64,000 bases of DNA, taken from the NCBI GenBank assembly GCA_014859655.1, contig JACUTT010000005.1, positions 16,870 to 80,869 of the forward strand. Direction: 5' to 3'. The position numbers and the translations under genes were made by a program. Origin of the DNA: Campylobacterales bacterium (GTDB lineage: Bacteria; Campylobacterota; Campylobacteria; Campylobacterales; Sulfurimonadaceae). Shown piece after piece: positions 18,108 through 24,718 of the stretch; within the stretch, counting starts at the first letter, position 1; every line of letters starts with the position of its first letter. Under the pieces are notes generated by a model, which made no database searches, was not told the origin of the DNA, and saw only the letters and a list, made by a program, of their open reading frames with translations.

Positions 18108-18302
18108 TTACTCTCCGAAGATCTTTGAGAAGAGTGATTTTTCCTTTTTCAAAGGCTTCTCCTCGCTGATGCGCTCATCGACAAAATCCGGATCGCCGTG
18201 TTCAAAGGCATCCTGGGAGACTCTTTTGACCGGTTTTCTTATCTTTCTCTCTTTGACATTTTCACTGCTTATCGTGCCGCCTGCACCATGGGGGATACAC
18301 AT
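18108..18302 (-). CDS. Small hypothetical protein preceded by a CRP-like site
   Basis: A 64-residue, charged, soluble product (CIPHGAGG at the start, KKEKSLFSKIFGE at the end). The ATG at 18302 has AAAGGAG 5 nt upstream; the GTG just before it is too close to that site. A perfect TGTGA-N6-TCACA palindrome lies 82-97 nt ahead of the start, which suggests regulation by the Crp/Fnr protein encoded next door. Family unknown; the short KSLFSKIFG tail resembles amphipathic membrane-touching helices. It is likely a real gene because of the strong ribosome site and operator. Confidence 0.6.
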   Translation of the reverse strand: MCIPHGAGGTISSENVKERKIRKPVKRVSQDAFEHGDPDFVDERISEEKPLKKEKSLFSKIFGE

Positions 18303-18323
18303 CACAACTCCTTTATAGGCATT

Positions 18324-18348
18324 CCGGCCATCAGGCTGGAGCTTTTTT
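18324..18348 (+). terminator. Hairpin with T-tract
   Basis: CCGGCC (18324-18329), loop ATCA, GGCTGG (18334-18339), then AGCTTTTTTG reads as a factor-independent terminator on the plus strand. No plus-strand gene precedes it, so it may end antisense transcription; on the minus strand it would sit in the leader of the small gene at 18302. Confidence 0.3.
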
Positions 18349-18383
18349 GTACATAAATCATAGCATCTTTGGATTGTTTAGTC

Positions 18384-18399
18384 TGTGATAAGGGTCACA
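18384..18399. promoter_or_regulatory. CRP-type operator TGTGA-N6-TCACA
   Basis: TGTGATAAGGGTCACA is a perfect match to the CRP consensus half-sites. It lies between the 3' end of the Crp/Fnr regulator gene and the small gene starting at 18302. The regulator's recognition helix (SSREVVSRILK) keeps the Arg-Glu...Arg residues that read TGTGA in E. coli CRP. Confidence 0.65.
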
Positions 18400-18434
18400 T
18401 GAAATGCAGAAAAATTAAGTTGCTGAAAGTGCGT

Positions 18435-19049
18435 CTAGTAAACCTTTATGCAGCCTCTGGAGAGTTTTACGATATTGTTTTTTTCAAATCCCTTGAGGAT
18501 CCTGCTGACGACTTCACGCGAGCTGCCGACTCTTTCGCCTAACTCTTCATGGGTGATCTGAATACTTTTTTCAGGCTGGGATTGCAGCCAGTTCAAAATG
18601 CGCACATCCAGACTCGAGAAGCGGATGTCTTCAATCTGCGTCGCCATACAGTCCAGCCGTTTGACATACTGATCGAACACGTAGCGCTGAAAGGCCTTGT
18701 CCTCGACAAAGAGCCGGGCGACGAGATCTACCGGAACATCATAGCCGGCAAGATCGGTCTCAGCTATAGCGGTTCCGACGGCGGGCGCGCTATTGTAGGA
18801 GCTTGTGAAATTGACATTGCACTGTTCGCCCTGCTCAAAATAGTACAGCAGTACGCTCTGGCCATTCTCATGGTGCCGGCTTACCCTCACGCGTCCTTTG
18901 GTCAAAAAGAGAATGTCGGTACAGATGTCACCCTGCGAGTAGAGTGTTGTACCTTTGGGGACGGTGATATAGGTCGATGAGGCCAAAAGCTCTTCCTGGC
19001 TTTTTTTGGCGAGTGAAGAAAAAAAGTCGAATGATTCCAATACTTCCAT
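18435..19049 (-). CDS. Crp/Fnr-family transcriptional regulator
   Basis: An N-terminal cyclic-nucleotide-binding-type beta barrel (KGTTLYSQGDICTDILFLTKG, positions about 32-52) is joined by a long helix to a winged HTH (ITHEELGERVGSSREVVSRI). There is no N-terminal Cys cluster, so it is not an Fe-S FNR. The barrel lacks a good cAMP-binding RTA motif, so the effector is unknown. The ATG at 19049 is favoured over an upstream TTG because AAAGGA lies 8 nt before it. The recognition helix is CRP-like, and two CRP-type palindromes lie nearby (18384 and 19957). It probably controls the flanking peroxiredoxin and HvfA-like operons, sensing redox, metal or NO stress (inference). Confidence 0.9.
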   Translation of the reverse strand: MEVLESFDFFSSLAKKSQEELLASSTYITVPKGTTLYSQGDICTDILFLTKGRVRVSRHHENGQSVLLYYFEQGEQCNVNFTSSYNSAPAVGTAIAETDLAGYDVPVDLVARLFVEDKAFQRYVFDQYVKRLDCMATQIEDIRFSSLDVRILNWLQSQPEKSIQITHEELGERVGSSREVVSRILKGFEKNNIVKLSRGCIKVY

Positions 19050-19078
19050 TATAGATGTCCTTTGAGGTTTCAAAGAAC

Positions 19079-19084
19079 ATTATA
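19079..19084 (-). promoter_or_regulatory. -10 element of the Crp/Fnr gene
   Basis: GGGCTATAAT on the minus strand places TATAAT 30-35 nt before the ATG at 19049. No clear -35 is seen upstream. Confidence 0.4.
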
Positions 19085-19107
19085 GCCCATCCGATAGAAG
19101 AAAAAAA

Positions 19108-19866
19108 CTATTCCGCTGCGATCTCTTTTAAGGTTTCTATGATCGCTTCGGGCTCCATGCGGATCTTGTAATCCGTCTGTGCCTCCATTTCTCGGACAAT
19201 GCCGTTTTGATCGATCACGAAACTTCCGGGAATAGGCAGACCTGTGCGTGTGCTCCCGTTATAGGCTTCAATATCAAGCCCGTGTTTTTTGTAGATATCC
19301 AGCAGCTCCTGGGGCATATCGAAGTAGAGCTTGTAGGCTTTTATTACGCTGTTGTCAAGGTCGCTTAAGACTTCAAAAGGGTAGCCATCTTTTTTGATCT
19401 GCTCGGCTGACTTGTCCGGAGTTTGAGGCGTTACCGTGATCAGCTGTGCGCCATACTGTTTAAAGTCTTCGAGGTTTTCTTGGAGTACATGCAGGTGCAT
19501 ATTGCAAAAAGGGCACCATGCTCCGCGGTAAAAGACCAAAATAACGGGGCCTTTTTTCAGCTCCTCATAAAGCCTCACCTCTTTGCCAAAGGCATTTTTC
19601 AACGTAAAGTCAGGTGCCTTTTCGCCCGCTTGGATACCGGGATTGGGCAAACTCACGGCAAGATCCTCGCCGGCCTTTTTCATCACCGCCTGCTCCTGCT
19701 CGGAAAAGGTCGCCTTAGACGACTGCATCTTCTGCATAAAGGCCTCAAATTCGGCCTTGTAGCTTGCCACATCTTCAGAAGCATGCAGCATACTCACTGC
19801 CATAAGCACTGAAAGACCCAGGCCTAAACGTTTTGTTCTGTTTGTTCTGTTTGATTTTTTTGTCAT
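19108..19866 (-). CDS. Exported peroxiredoxin-like (AhpC/TSA) protein
   Basis: The ATG at 19866 is chosen: AAGGAGA stands 8 nt upstream and the product then starts with a signal peptide (LGLGLSVLMAVSMLHA). The mature part carries a thioredoxin fold with QAGEKAPDFTLKNAFGKEV and the active-site loop FYRGAWCPFCNMHLHVLQ. This CPFC resembles the redox pair of PRX-like AhpC/TSA proteins. It probably reduces peroxides or disulfides in the periplasm. Its promoter region is shared with the divergent HvfA-like gene and holds a CRP-type palindrome, which ties the two together. 252 residues. Confidence 0.88.
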   Translation of the reverse strand: MTKKSNRTNRTKRLGLGLSVLMAVSMLHASEDVASYKAEFEAFMQKMQSSKATFSEQEQAVMKKAGEDLAVSLPNPGIQAGEKAPDFTLKNAFGKEVRLYEELKKGPVILVFYRGAWCPFCNMHLHVLQENLEDFKQYGAQLITVTPQTPDKSAEQIKKDGYPFEVLSDLDNSVIKAYKLYFDMPQELLDIYKKHGLDIEAYNGSTRTGLPIPGSFVIDQNGIVREMEAQTDYKIRMEPEAIIETLKEIAAE

Positions 19867-19956
19867 TGTAGTGTCTCCTTGTTTTGGGCAGTATAGCCCT
19901 TTTTGACACCCCTGTATGTAATGGATATCACATAAAAGAGAGGGAAGGATTGGATG

Positions 19957-19972
19957 TGTGACCTTCGTCACT
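19957..19972. promoter_or_regulatory. CRP-type operator TGTGA-N6-TCACT in a divergent promoter
   Basis: TGTGACCTTCGTCACT differs at one position from the perfect palindrome at 18384. It lies 91 nt ahead of the peroxiredoxin start (19866) and 60 nt ahead of the HvfA-like start (20032), a good place to control both. Confidence 0.6.
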
Positions 19973-20031
19973 GACATAATTTTTTTACTGCTCTAAAATA
20001 TCTCTTGAAATTAAAAACAAAAGGATTTAAG

Positions 20032-20280
20032 ATGACACGCATAAATATAGCAGCATGGGTTTTGGGGACCTTATTGATGGCAGCACCGATGGCAATGGCA
20101 GCAGAAGCAGGCGCAAAATGCGGTGCGGGTAAATGTGGCGGCAGCAAAGATGCCAAAACCAAAGAACAAGGCAAGTGCGGAAGTTCAAAAGAGAAGGCTG
20201 CTGATGCGAAATGCGGCGGCGATAAAGAGAAAAAAGCTGATGCCAAGTGCGGTACAGGCAAGTGCGGCGGCAGCAAGTAA
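20032..20280 (+). CDS. hvfA: HvfA-like Cys-rich exported peptide (putative RiPP precursor)
   Basis: An 82-residue product from the ATG at 20032, which has AAGGA 6 nt upstream (an upstream in-frame ATG at 20005 does not). A signal peptide (INIAAWVLGTLLMAAPMAMA) ends near residue 23. The rest is built of repeats with six Cys, every one in a Lys-Cys-Gly context (AKCGAGKCGG, QGKCGSS, AKCGGDK, AKCGTGKCGG). This is the pattern of HvfA-type precursors, whose EGKCG Cys residues are turned into oxazolone/thioamide groups by the MNIO enzyme HvfB with HvfC and then bind copper. Here the Glu is mostly replaced, and no DUF692/MNIO or HvfC gene is in the window. The DoxX gene that follows is the usual companion. 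An unmodified metal-binding peptide is the alternative. Confidence 0.75.
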   Translation: MTRINIAAWVLGTLLMAAPMAMAAEAGAKCGAGKCGGSKDAKTKEQGKCGSSKEKAADAKCGGDKEKKADAKCGTGKCGGSK

Positions 20281-20316
20281 AGCCTAATGGCAAATCCCAT
20301 AAAAAAGGTAGTCAAA

Positions 20317-20772
20317 ATGTGTATATTAAAAGAAAAAATGGACAGCGTACTGGATAAATCTAAGGATTTCTCCTTATTGTTGGTGCGTCTTATTCTGGCC
20401 TATGGTTTTTATGAGCCTGCGATGATGAAGTGGAAGGATATCGGTGCAGTTGCCGATTGGTTCGCCTCTATGGGCTTTCCTTTTGCGACCTTAAATGCCT
20501 ACATGGCGGCCTCTGTCGAAGCTGCCGGTGTTGTTTTGCTTGTCTTGGGACTCTTTACCCGTTACATCACGCTTCCGCTGATCGTGGTGATGCTTGTTGC
20601 GATCACAACGGTTCATCTTGCAAGCGGCTTTTCAGCAGGAAACAACGGCTTTGAGATACCTCTGTATTATATGATCATGCTCTTGGTGCTTGCTGCGCAC
20701 GGCGGCGGAAAATGGAGTATTGATACTCTTATGGCAAAAATGAACTGTGGGAGTACCTCATGTTCAAACTAA
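20317..20772 (+). CDS. DoxX-family membrane protein (HvfX-like)
   Basis: About 151 residues with four membrane segments: LLLVRLILAYGFYEPAM, MAASVEAAGVVLLVLGLF, ITLPLIVVMLVAITTVHLA and IPLYYMIMLLVLAAH. These match the DoxX fold. The ATG at 20317 is preferred because AAAGG precedes it; the ATG at 20287 has no ribosome site. The C-terminus is Cys-rich (MNCGSTSCSN), which is unusual for DoxX and could bind metal. DoxX proteins regularly accompany HvfA-type precursors and are thought to help maturation or redox handling. It is 36 nt after the HvfA-like gene and overlaps the MBL gene by 13 nt. Confidence 0.85.
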   Translation: MCILKEKMDSVLDKSKDFSLLLVRLILAYGFYEPAMMKWKDIGAVADWFASMGFPFATLNAYMAASVEAAGVVLLVLGLFTRYITLPLIVVMLVAITTVHLASGFSAGNNGFEIPLYYMIMLLVLAAHGGGKWSIDTLMAKMNCGSTSCSN

Positions 20773-21632
20773 GCTTTTTGCTGCTCTTTACAGCCTCGCT
20801 TCTGGCCTCCGAGGTGAGAGTTCAGGTCCTGGGTTCGGGAGGGCCGGAGTTTCATGCTCAACGCGCATCAAGTTCATATCTTGTCTGGGTCGATGAGAAA
20901 GCGAAGATCCTGATCGACTGCGGCGGCGGGAGCTTTTTGCGTTTTGCCCAAAGCGGCGCCAAGATCGAAGACCTCGACGCTATCTTGCTGACGCATCTGC
21001 ACATTGACCATACGGCGGATCTAAGCGCCTTTATCAAGGCAGGCTATTTTAGCGACCGCTCGGTGCCTTTGCCGATCTTCGGTCCGCAGGGCAAAGGTGC
21101 TTTTCCCTCTCTTGATGTTTTTCTTGAACGTTTAGTTGGAGAGAGCGGTGCCTACGCCTACATGGCCGACACGCTCACCCCGCAGAGCCGCTCTTTTGAA
21201 CTTTTGGCTAACGTGTTGCCGCAGGAGCAGAAGAGTACAAAAATGAAAGCATTTTTACTGCGCAGCATGGGCGTTCACCACGGTATCGTTCCTGCCCTGG
21301 CCTTTCGCATCGAGATTGAAGGCAAAAACATCGTCTTCACCGGCGACACAAACGATCAGGAGCATTCTCTTGCGCAGCTGGCGGACAATGCCGACCTGCT
21401 CATAGCGGATTTTGCCATACCCGAAGCGGCCGATGAGATTTCCAAAAAGCTCCATATGCAGCCCTCGCTCATAGGCGAAATGGCACACCGGGCAAATGTC
21501 GCCCATCTGCTGCTCAGCCACATCATGAAACGCTCCGAAGCCTCAATCGATCAAAGTATCGCTATAATCCGGGGTGCTAAATTTGACAAGAAACTAAGCA
21601 TTGCGAACGATTTGATGATGATCACGCCATAG
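20760..21632 (+). CDS. Exported metallo-beta-lactamase-fold hydrolase
   Basis: A signal peptide (FKLSFLLLFTASLLA) is followed by an MBL fold with the full zinc motif HLHIDH at 79-84 (LLTHLHIDHTADL), a GVHHG His later, FTGDT, and a C-terminal LLSHIM. It resembles RNase Z/arylsulfatase-like members, but the signal peptide places it in the periplasm, so tRNA processing is out. The 13-nt overlap with the DoxX gene shows it belongs to the same operon. Substrate unknown. Its place beside an HvfA-like peptide suggests a role in handling that peptide or a stress product (inference). Confidence 0.85.
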   Translation: MFKLSFLLLFTASLLASEVRVQVLGSGGPEFHAQRASSSYLVWVDEKAKILIDCGGGSFLRFAQSGAKIEDLDAILLTHLHIDHTADLSAFIKAGYFSDRSVPLPIFGPQGKGAFPSLDVFLERLVGESGAYAYMADTLTPQSRSFELLANVLPQEQKSTKMKAFLLRSMGVHHGIVPALAFRIEIEGKNIVFTGDTNDQEHSLAQLADNADLLIADFAIPEAADEISKKLHMQPSLIGEMAHRANVAHLLLSHIMKRSEASIDQSIAIIRGAKFDKKLSIANDLMMITP

Positions 21633-21652
21633 CATGGAGCTAAGAGGTAAAG

Positions 21653-22228
21653 ATGTTTAACAATATCACGTCCACCGACAGGATCCTTCGGTTTATAGCG
21701 GCCTCCTTGTGCGTCTACGCAGGGATCTTTTATTATCCCCTCTTTGCCTTTCTTGCTACAGCTCTCTTTCGCAGCGCAATGCCGAACTGAAAACATCTGC
21801 TCAGGGACTTGAAAGATCTGCCACAAGAGAGCCTTCTGGCCCTGATCGACATCAAAAACTTCGGGCAGATCAACAGCTTTTACGGCCAGGAGATCGGCGA
21901 CCGCTTTTTACAGTCCTACGGGGAGCTTTTGCGCACGGCCCACGTCCAAAACGAGGCGAGATTCTACCAGGTGCAGTCGGATGTTTTTGCGGTGCTGGGC
22001 AAAGGGATGGGGATCGAATCGCTTCAGGCATATTGTACGCAGGGCTATATTTTGCTCGATGAGATGCAGTTTTCTCTGGAGGTGACGATAGCCTACGCCA
22101 GCAACAAAGAGACGGAACAAAACCTTCTGACCATGGCGAAAACGGCCTTAATGGAGGCAAAGAAGAGAGGTCTTGCGAGCCTCTCCTACGGCGAGCTTGG
22201 TGACGGCGCATCTAAACACACAGGTTGA
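21653..22228 (+). pseudogene. Broken gene: DUF2892-like start joined to a degenerate GGDEF domain
   Basis: The ATG at 21653 (AGAGG upstream) opens 45 codons that resemble the start of DUF2892 membrane proteins (FNNITSTDRILRFIAAS) and end ...FRSAMPN, then TGA at 21788-21790. The same frame continues as KHLLRDLKDL and LALIDIKNFGQINSFYGQEI, which is the front half of a GGDEF domain. The join fits the usual LTGLPNR block with CGA (Arg) changed to TGA. Later the GGDEF signature is gone (QVQSDVF). So the reading frame looks like a chimera of two truncated genes with a nonsense change and should not make a working cyclase. A restart at TTG/ATG near 21809 could give a 139-residue fragment. Confidence 0.75.
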
Positions 22229-22355
22229 AAATTCTGAAGAGGTCAAAACCAAGATGCGTCAGATCGTTGAAGATACGCACAAGGCGATAGAGGGTTCAGC
22301 CACTAACATGGGCCTTAGCGCGGAGCTTATCAACGCGATAAAGGCCATCAAATAA
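22200..22355 (+). CDS. Small unassigned ORF or gene tail
   Basis: A 51-codon frame from GTG 22200, overlapping the end of the degenerate GGDEF frame in another phase. The product is helical (ENSEEVKTKMRQIVEDTHKA, then LSAELINAIKAIK). It reads like the C-terminus of a longer helical protein left by a deletion, or a small gene of its own. No family is recognised and there is no good ribosome site. Confidence 0.35.
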   Translation: MTAHLNTQVENSEEVKTKMRQIVEDTHKAIEGSATNMGLSAELINAIKAIK

Positions 22356-22390
22356 GAGCGTATTGCTCTCACTGCAGCTTTTGGCTGCAG
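22355..22390. terminator. Two tandem hairpins between convergent genes
   Basis: AGAGC-GTATT-GCTCT (22355-22369) and CTGCAGC-TTTTG-GCTGCAG (22372-22390) are perfect stems between the plus-strand remnant and the minus-strand DsrE gene. No long T-tract follows on either strand, so termination is inferred from position. Confidence 0.45.
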
Positions 22391-22392
22391 GC

Positions 22393-22746
22393 TTAAAAGG
22401 TTAAAACCTTGTCGCTGGCGAGTATCCAGTCGGCGAGGATCTGCATGGTGGATGAGACGCTCTCATCGAAATAAGGCTGGTTTTTATGCAGGCCGCATCG
22501 CGCGTTGCAGCTTCCGCATGCCTGAAGAGAGATGCCCTCTTCATAGAGCTTTTTAACCATGGAAGCGAGGTCATGGTCATAGCCTTCGGGCATTGTCGTC
22601 GTTTCTCGGGCAAGATCAACGGCGTCGTTCATCAAGAAGAGATTGACCTTTTCGCCGTTTTGAAACAGGGTTGACGCCAGACGCAGCGCATTCCATGTGA
22701 CATCAGAGCCGTCATAGGGCGGGTGATTTAGAACAATAGTCGTCAT
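22393..22746 (-). CDS. DsrE/DsrF-family sulfur-transfer protein
   Basis: A 117-residue DsrE-like protein: TIVLNHPPYDGSDVTWNALR at the start, LFQNGEKVNLFLMNDAVDLA, and a Cys-rich LQACGSCNARCGLHK near residue 75-90. DsrE-type proteins carry persulfide sulfur on a conserved Cys. Here three Cys lie close together. It is the last gene of a three-gene operon with a DUF302 protein (2-nt gap) and an exported rhodanese, all under the ArsR-linked promoter, consistent with periplasmic/cytosolic sulfane sulfur handling. Confidence 0.88.
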   Translation of the reverse strand: MTTIVLNHPPYDGSDVTWNALRLASTLFQNGEKVNLFLMNDAVDLARETTTMPEGYDHDLASMVKKLYEEGISLQACGSCNARCGLHKNQPYFDESVSSTMQILADWILASDKVLTF

Positions 22747-22748
22747 CT

Positions 22749-23189
22749 TTATCCTTTCAATTTTGTCATCATATCTTGCAGATGCGCGAAAAGTGCAGAG
22801 GTCTCTTTGTACAAAGCGGCGTCTGACTTGACGGCGTTGATCATCATCTGCATGTTTTGCGTGGAGATAACCGTGCTTCCCGCATCTTCATAGACGGCGA
22901 TACGGCAGGGCATAAAAGGGGCGAAAAAAGGCGTTGAGGTCAGCACCATAGAGGCCGCTTTTGCCTGGCATACTTCGTAGATGTAGACCTTTCGCTCGAT
23001 GGGAAAGCCCTTTGAGGCAACGACTTCATGATAGTTGTAGCTGTGAAGCAGTGCGAACTTATACGCAAGGCAGGTGCCTTCAACATCATCGACGACAGAT
23101 TGGATACTGCGCTTGCTTTTCATTGTGACGGTAAACATGCCGGCGATATCCATCTTTGCCGCCAGTGCCATAAAAATCTTTTCTAACAT
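22749..23189 (-). CDS. DUF302 protein
   Basis: 146 residues of DUF302 type: KSKRSIQSVVDDVEGTC and YKFALLHSYNYHEVVASKGF, then YIYEVCQAKAASMVL and CRIAVYEDAGST. DUF302 members are small alpha/beta proteins of unknown function, often next to sulfur or metal genes. AAAGGAAAG precedes the ATG. It is the middle gene of the rhodanese-DUF302-DsrE operon. The Cys residues near 33, 74 and 97 could matter for sulfur binding. Confidence 0.88.
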   Translation of the reverse strand: MLEKIFMALAAKMDIAGMFTVTMKSKRSIQSVVDDVEGTCLAYKFALLHSYNYHEVVASKGFPIERKVYIYEVCQAKAASMVLTSTPFFAPFMPCRIAVYEDAGSTVISTQNMQMMINAVKSDAALYKETSALFAHLQDMMTKLKG

Positions 23190-23217
23190 CTGCTTTCCTT
23201 TAAAGACTCAGAATTTT

Positions 23218-23682
23218 TTACTCTTCGTTACTCAAAACAGTAACGCCTAGACCGGTTTCGATCGGGTAACCGGCTTCGGCCCAGCCTTTGAGACCGCCTT
23301 GGAGGTTTGTCGCATTGGCATACCCAAGCTTTTTGAGCGTTTGCGCTGCGAGTGCACCGCGGCTTCCGCCCCGGCAGTAGGTGACGATCACGGCATTTTT
23401 GTCTTTGATCTTGTTGAGCACTTCAAACTCTAAATTGCCCCGTGTTATTGCCAGCGAATCGAAGGTGTAGATCTCGCCTTCTGCACGCTGGTTTTCCTCA
23501 CGCACATCCAGGACGAGCACCTTTTTTTCCGCATCCAGCATCGCTTTGAGCTGTTTTGGAGTGATCTCTCCCGCCTCTTTTATTGCGGCGTTGATCAAGG
23601 TGTCGCTTTCGGTCTGTCCTGCCATAAGAATGGGCCCTGCCATCAAAACTGCTACCAGCACTATACTTTTTAAACTTGCCAT
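23218..23682 (-). CDS. Exported rhodanese-domain protein
   Basis: A signal peptide (LKSIVLVAVLMAGPILMAG) precedes a single rhodanese domain: KKVLVLDVREENQRAEGEI, the catalytic loop TYCRGGSRGALAA with the persulfide-forming Cys, and LQGGLKGWAEAGYPI. It should carry sulfane sulfur in the periplasm. It is the first gene of the operon. A 7-2-7 palindrome lies 26-41 nt before its start, next to the divergent ArsR gene, so it is probably repressed by that protein. Confidence 0.93.
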   Translation of the reverse strand: MASLKSIVLVAVLMAGPILMAGQTESDTLINAAIKEAGEITPKQLKAMLDAEKKVLVLDVREENQRAEGEIYTFDSLAITRGNLEFEVLNKIKDKNAVIVTYCRGGSRGALAAQTLKKLGYANATNLQGGLKGWAEAGYPIETGLGVTVLSNEE

Positions 23683-23707
23683 CTTCGGCCCCCATATAAT
23701 TAATATA

Positions 23708-23723
23708 TTAGCTATTTAGCTAA
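23708..23723. promoter_or_regulatory. Putative ArsR-family operator (7-2-7 palindrome)
   Basis: TTAGCTATTTAGCTAA is a perfect inverted repeat with a 2-nt centre. It lies in the divergent region, 26-41 nt upstream of the rhodanese start and overlapping the AT-rich core where its promoter should be. The spacing and symmetry are like those of ArsR/SmtB sites. Confidence 0.55.
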
Positions 23724-23800
23724 GTACTAGAATTGTATAACAATAAAATTGTTCTGTCAAGAAGAGCAGAAGTTGTTTTTTTTCTCTGAGAGGGTGCAGG

Positions 23801-23820
23801 ATTTATGGAGGCGCCCTATG
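23801..23820 (+). repeat. Distant variant of the dispersed repeat
   Basis: ATTTATGGAGGCGCCCTATG shares GGAGGCGCCCT with copy 1 at 2076. It lies 40 nt ahead of the ArsR start. The relation is weak and may be chance. Confidence 0.25.
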
Positions 23821-23860
23821 TTATAATTGACATTGAAATGCATCCATTAAAAGGTAGTCT

Positions 23861-24238
23861 ATGTTAGATATGGAACAAAAGATCAAGATATTCAAGGCAC
23901 TGAGCAACAAGACTCGTTTTTTGATCTTTAAGAATATTTTTACAGGCGGATACACCTGCTCTGTGGACAAAAAGCAGGCCGGCGTAGAGGTCAACCCCAT
24001 CGCTACCTGCGTCAGCACCGTTGCGGAGCATTTTAATTTTTCCCTCCCGACAATCTCCGCGCATATCAAGGAGCTCAAAGAAGCTCAGGTCATCCTTGTC
24101 GAGAAAAAAGGGAACAAAGTCTACATCGAACCCAACATCGAAACCATCCGAGAACTTGCAGAATGTTTCCAGACACTGGTAACAAACTTTGACAATAACC
24201 GAGAACTCTTTTTTACAGACACCGTGGCTGTCAAATAA
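23861..24238 (+). CDS. ArsR/SmtB-family repressor
   Basis: A 125-residue winged-HTH protein: KIKIFKALSNKTRFLIFKNI is the standard ArsR start, and FNFSLPTISAHIKELKEAQ is the recognition helix region. Three Cys are present (YTCSVDKKQAG, ATCVSTV and AECFQTL), so it may sense metals, persulfide or oxidants through thiols. There is no ArsR-type ELCVCDL box. It is divergent from the rhodanese-DUF302-DsrE operon with a palindrome between, so persulfide or sulfur sensing like SqrR/BigR is likely but inferred. AAAAGG lies 6 nt before the ATG. Confidence 0.88.
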   Translation: MLDMEQKIKIFKALSNKTRFLIFKNIFTGGYTCSVDKKQAGVEVNPIATCVSTVAEHFNFSLPTISAHIKELKEAQVILVEKKGNKVYIEPNIETIRELAECFQTLVTNFDNNRELFFTDTVAVK

Positions 24239-24519
24239 CCGCTTTTGAGGTTTTCTATAGCATATTCACATTCGCCGGTTGAGGTTTTGTTTTAAAATCT
24301 CAGGCCATTAAAGAGTTTCAGGTTTTCCGTTAAACGAGGACTGATATTTAAGAGGAACGCGACAGCGGAAATAATAGATTCCGTTACGATTTTGTAGATA
24401 AGTACGCATGAATTTACCTTCAATGTGTACCAAATTTGTGTCACAGTTGTGCAAAGCCTTGCAAGAGGAGAAAAATAGTTAGATGAAGATTCGTATTTTA
24501 GGGGAGTGTTTGGGGATGA
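24239..24519. other. Intergenic stretch without a recognisable gene
   Basis: AT-rich DNA between the ArsR gene and the tRNA. The only open frame (minus strand) runs through the tRNA and gives a non-protein-like product. Sites next to tRNA genes often hold remnants of integrated elements, but no integrase piece or repeat of the tRNA 3' end could be seen here. Confidence 0.4.
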
Positions 24520-24595
<76 letters not shown>

Positions 24596-24718
24596 ATCTT
24601 TAAAAAGAAGGGAAGTATATAGCGAGAAGGCTTAATCGGTTCTAAAAAGCGATTCTTTGTAAAACAAAATGGATATTTGCCGATGTAGGACGAAGTTTAG
24701 ACTGGCAAAAGGGAAGAT

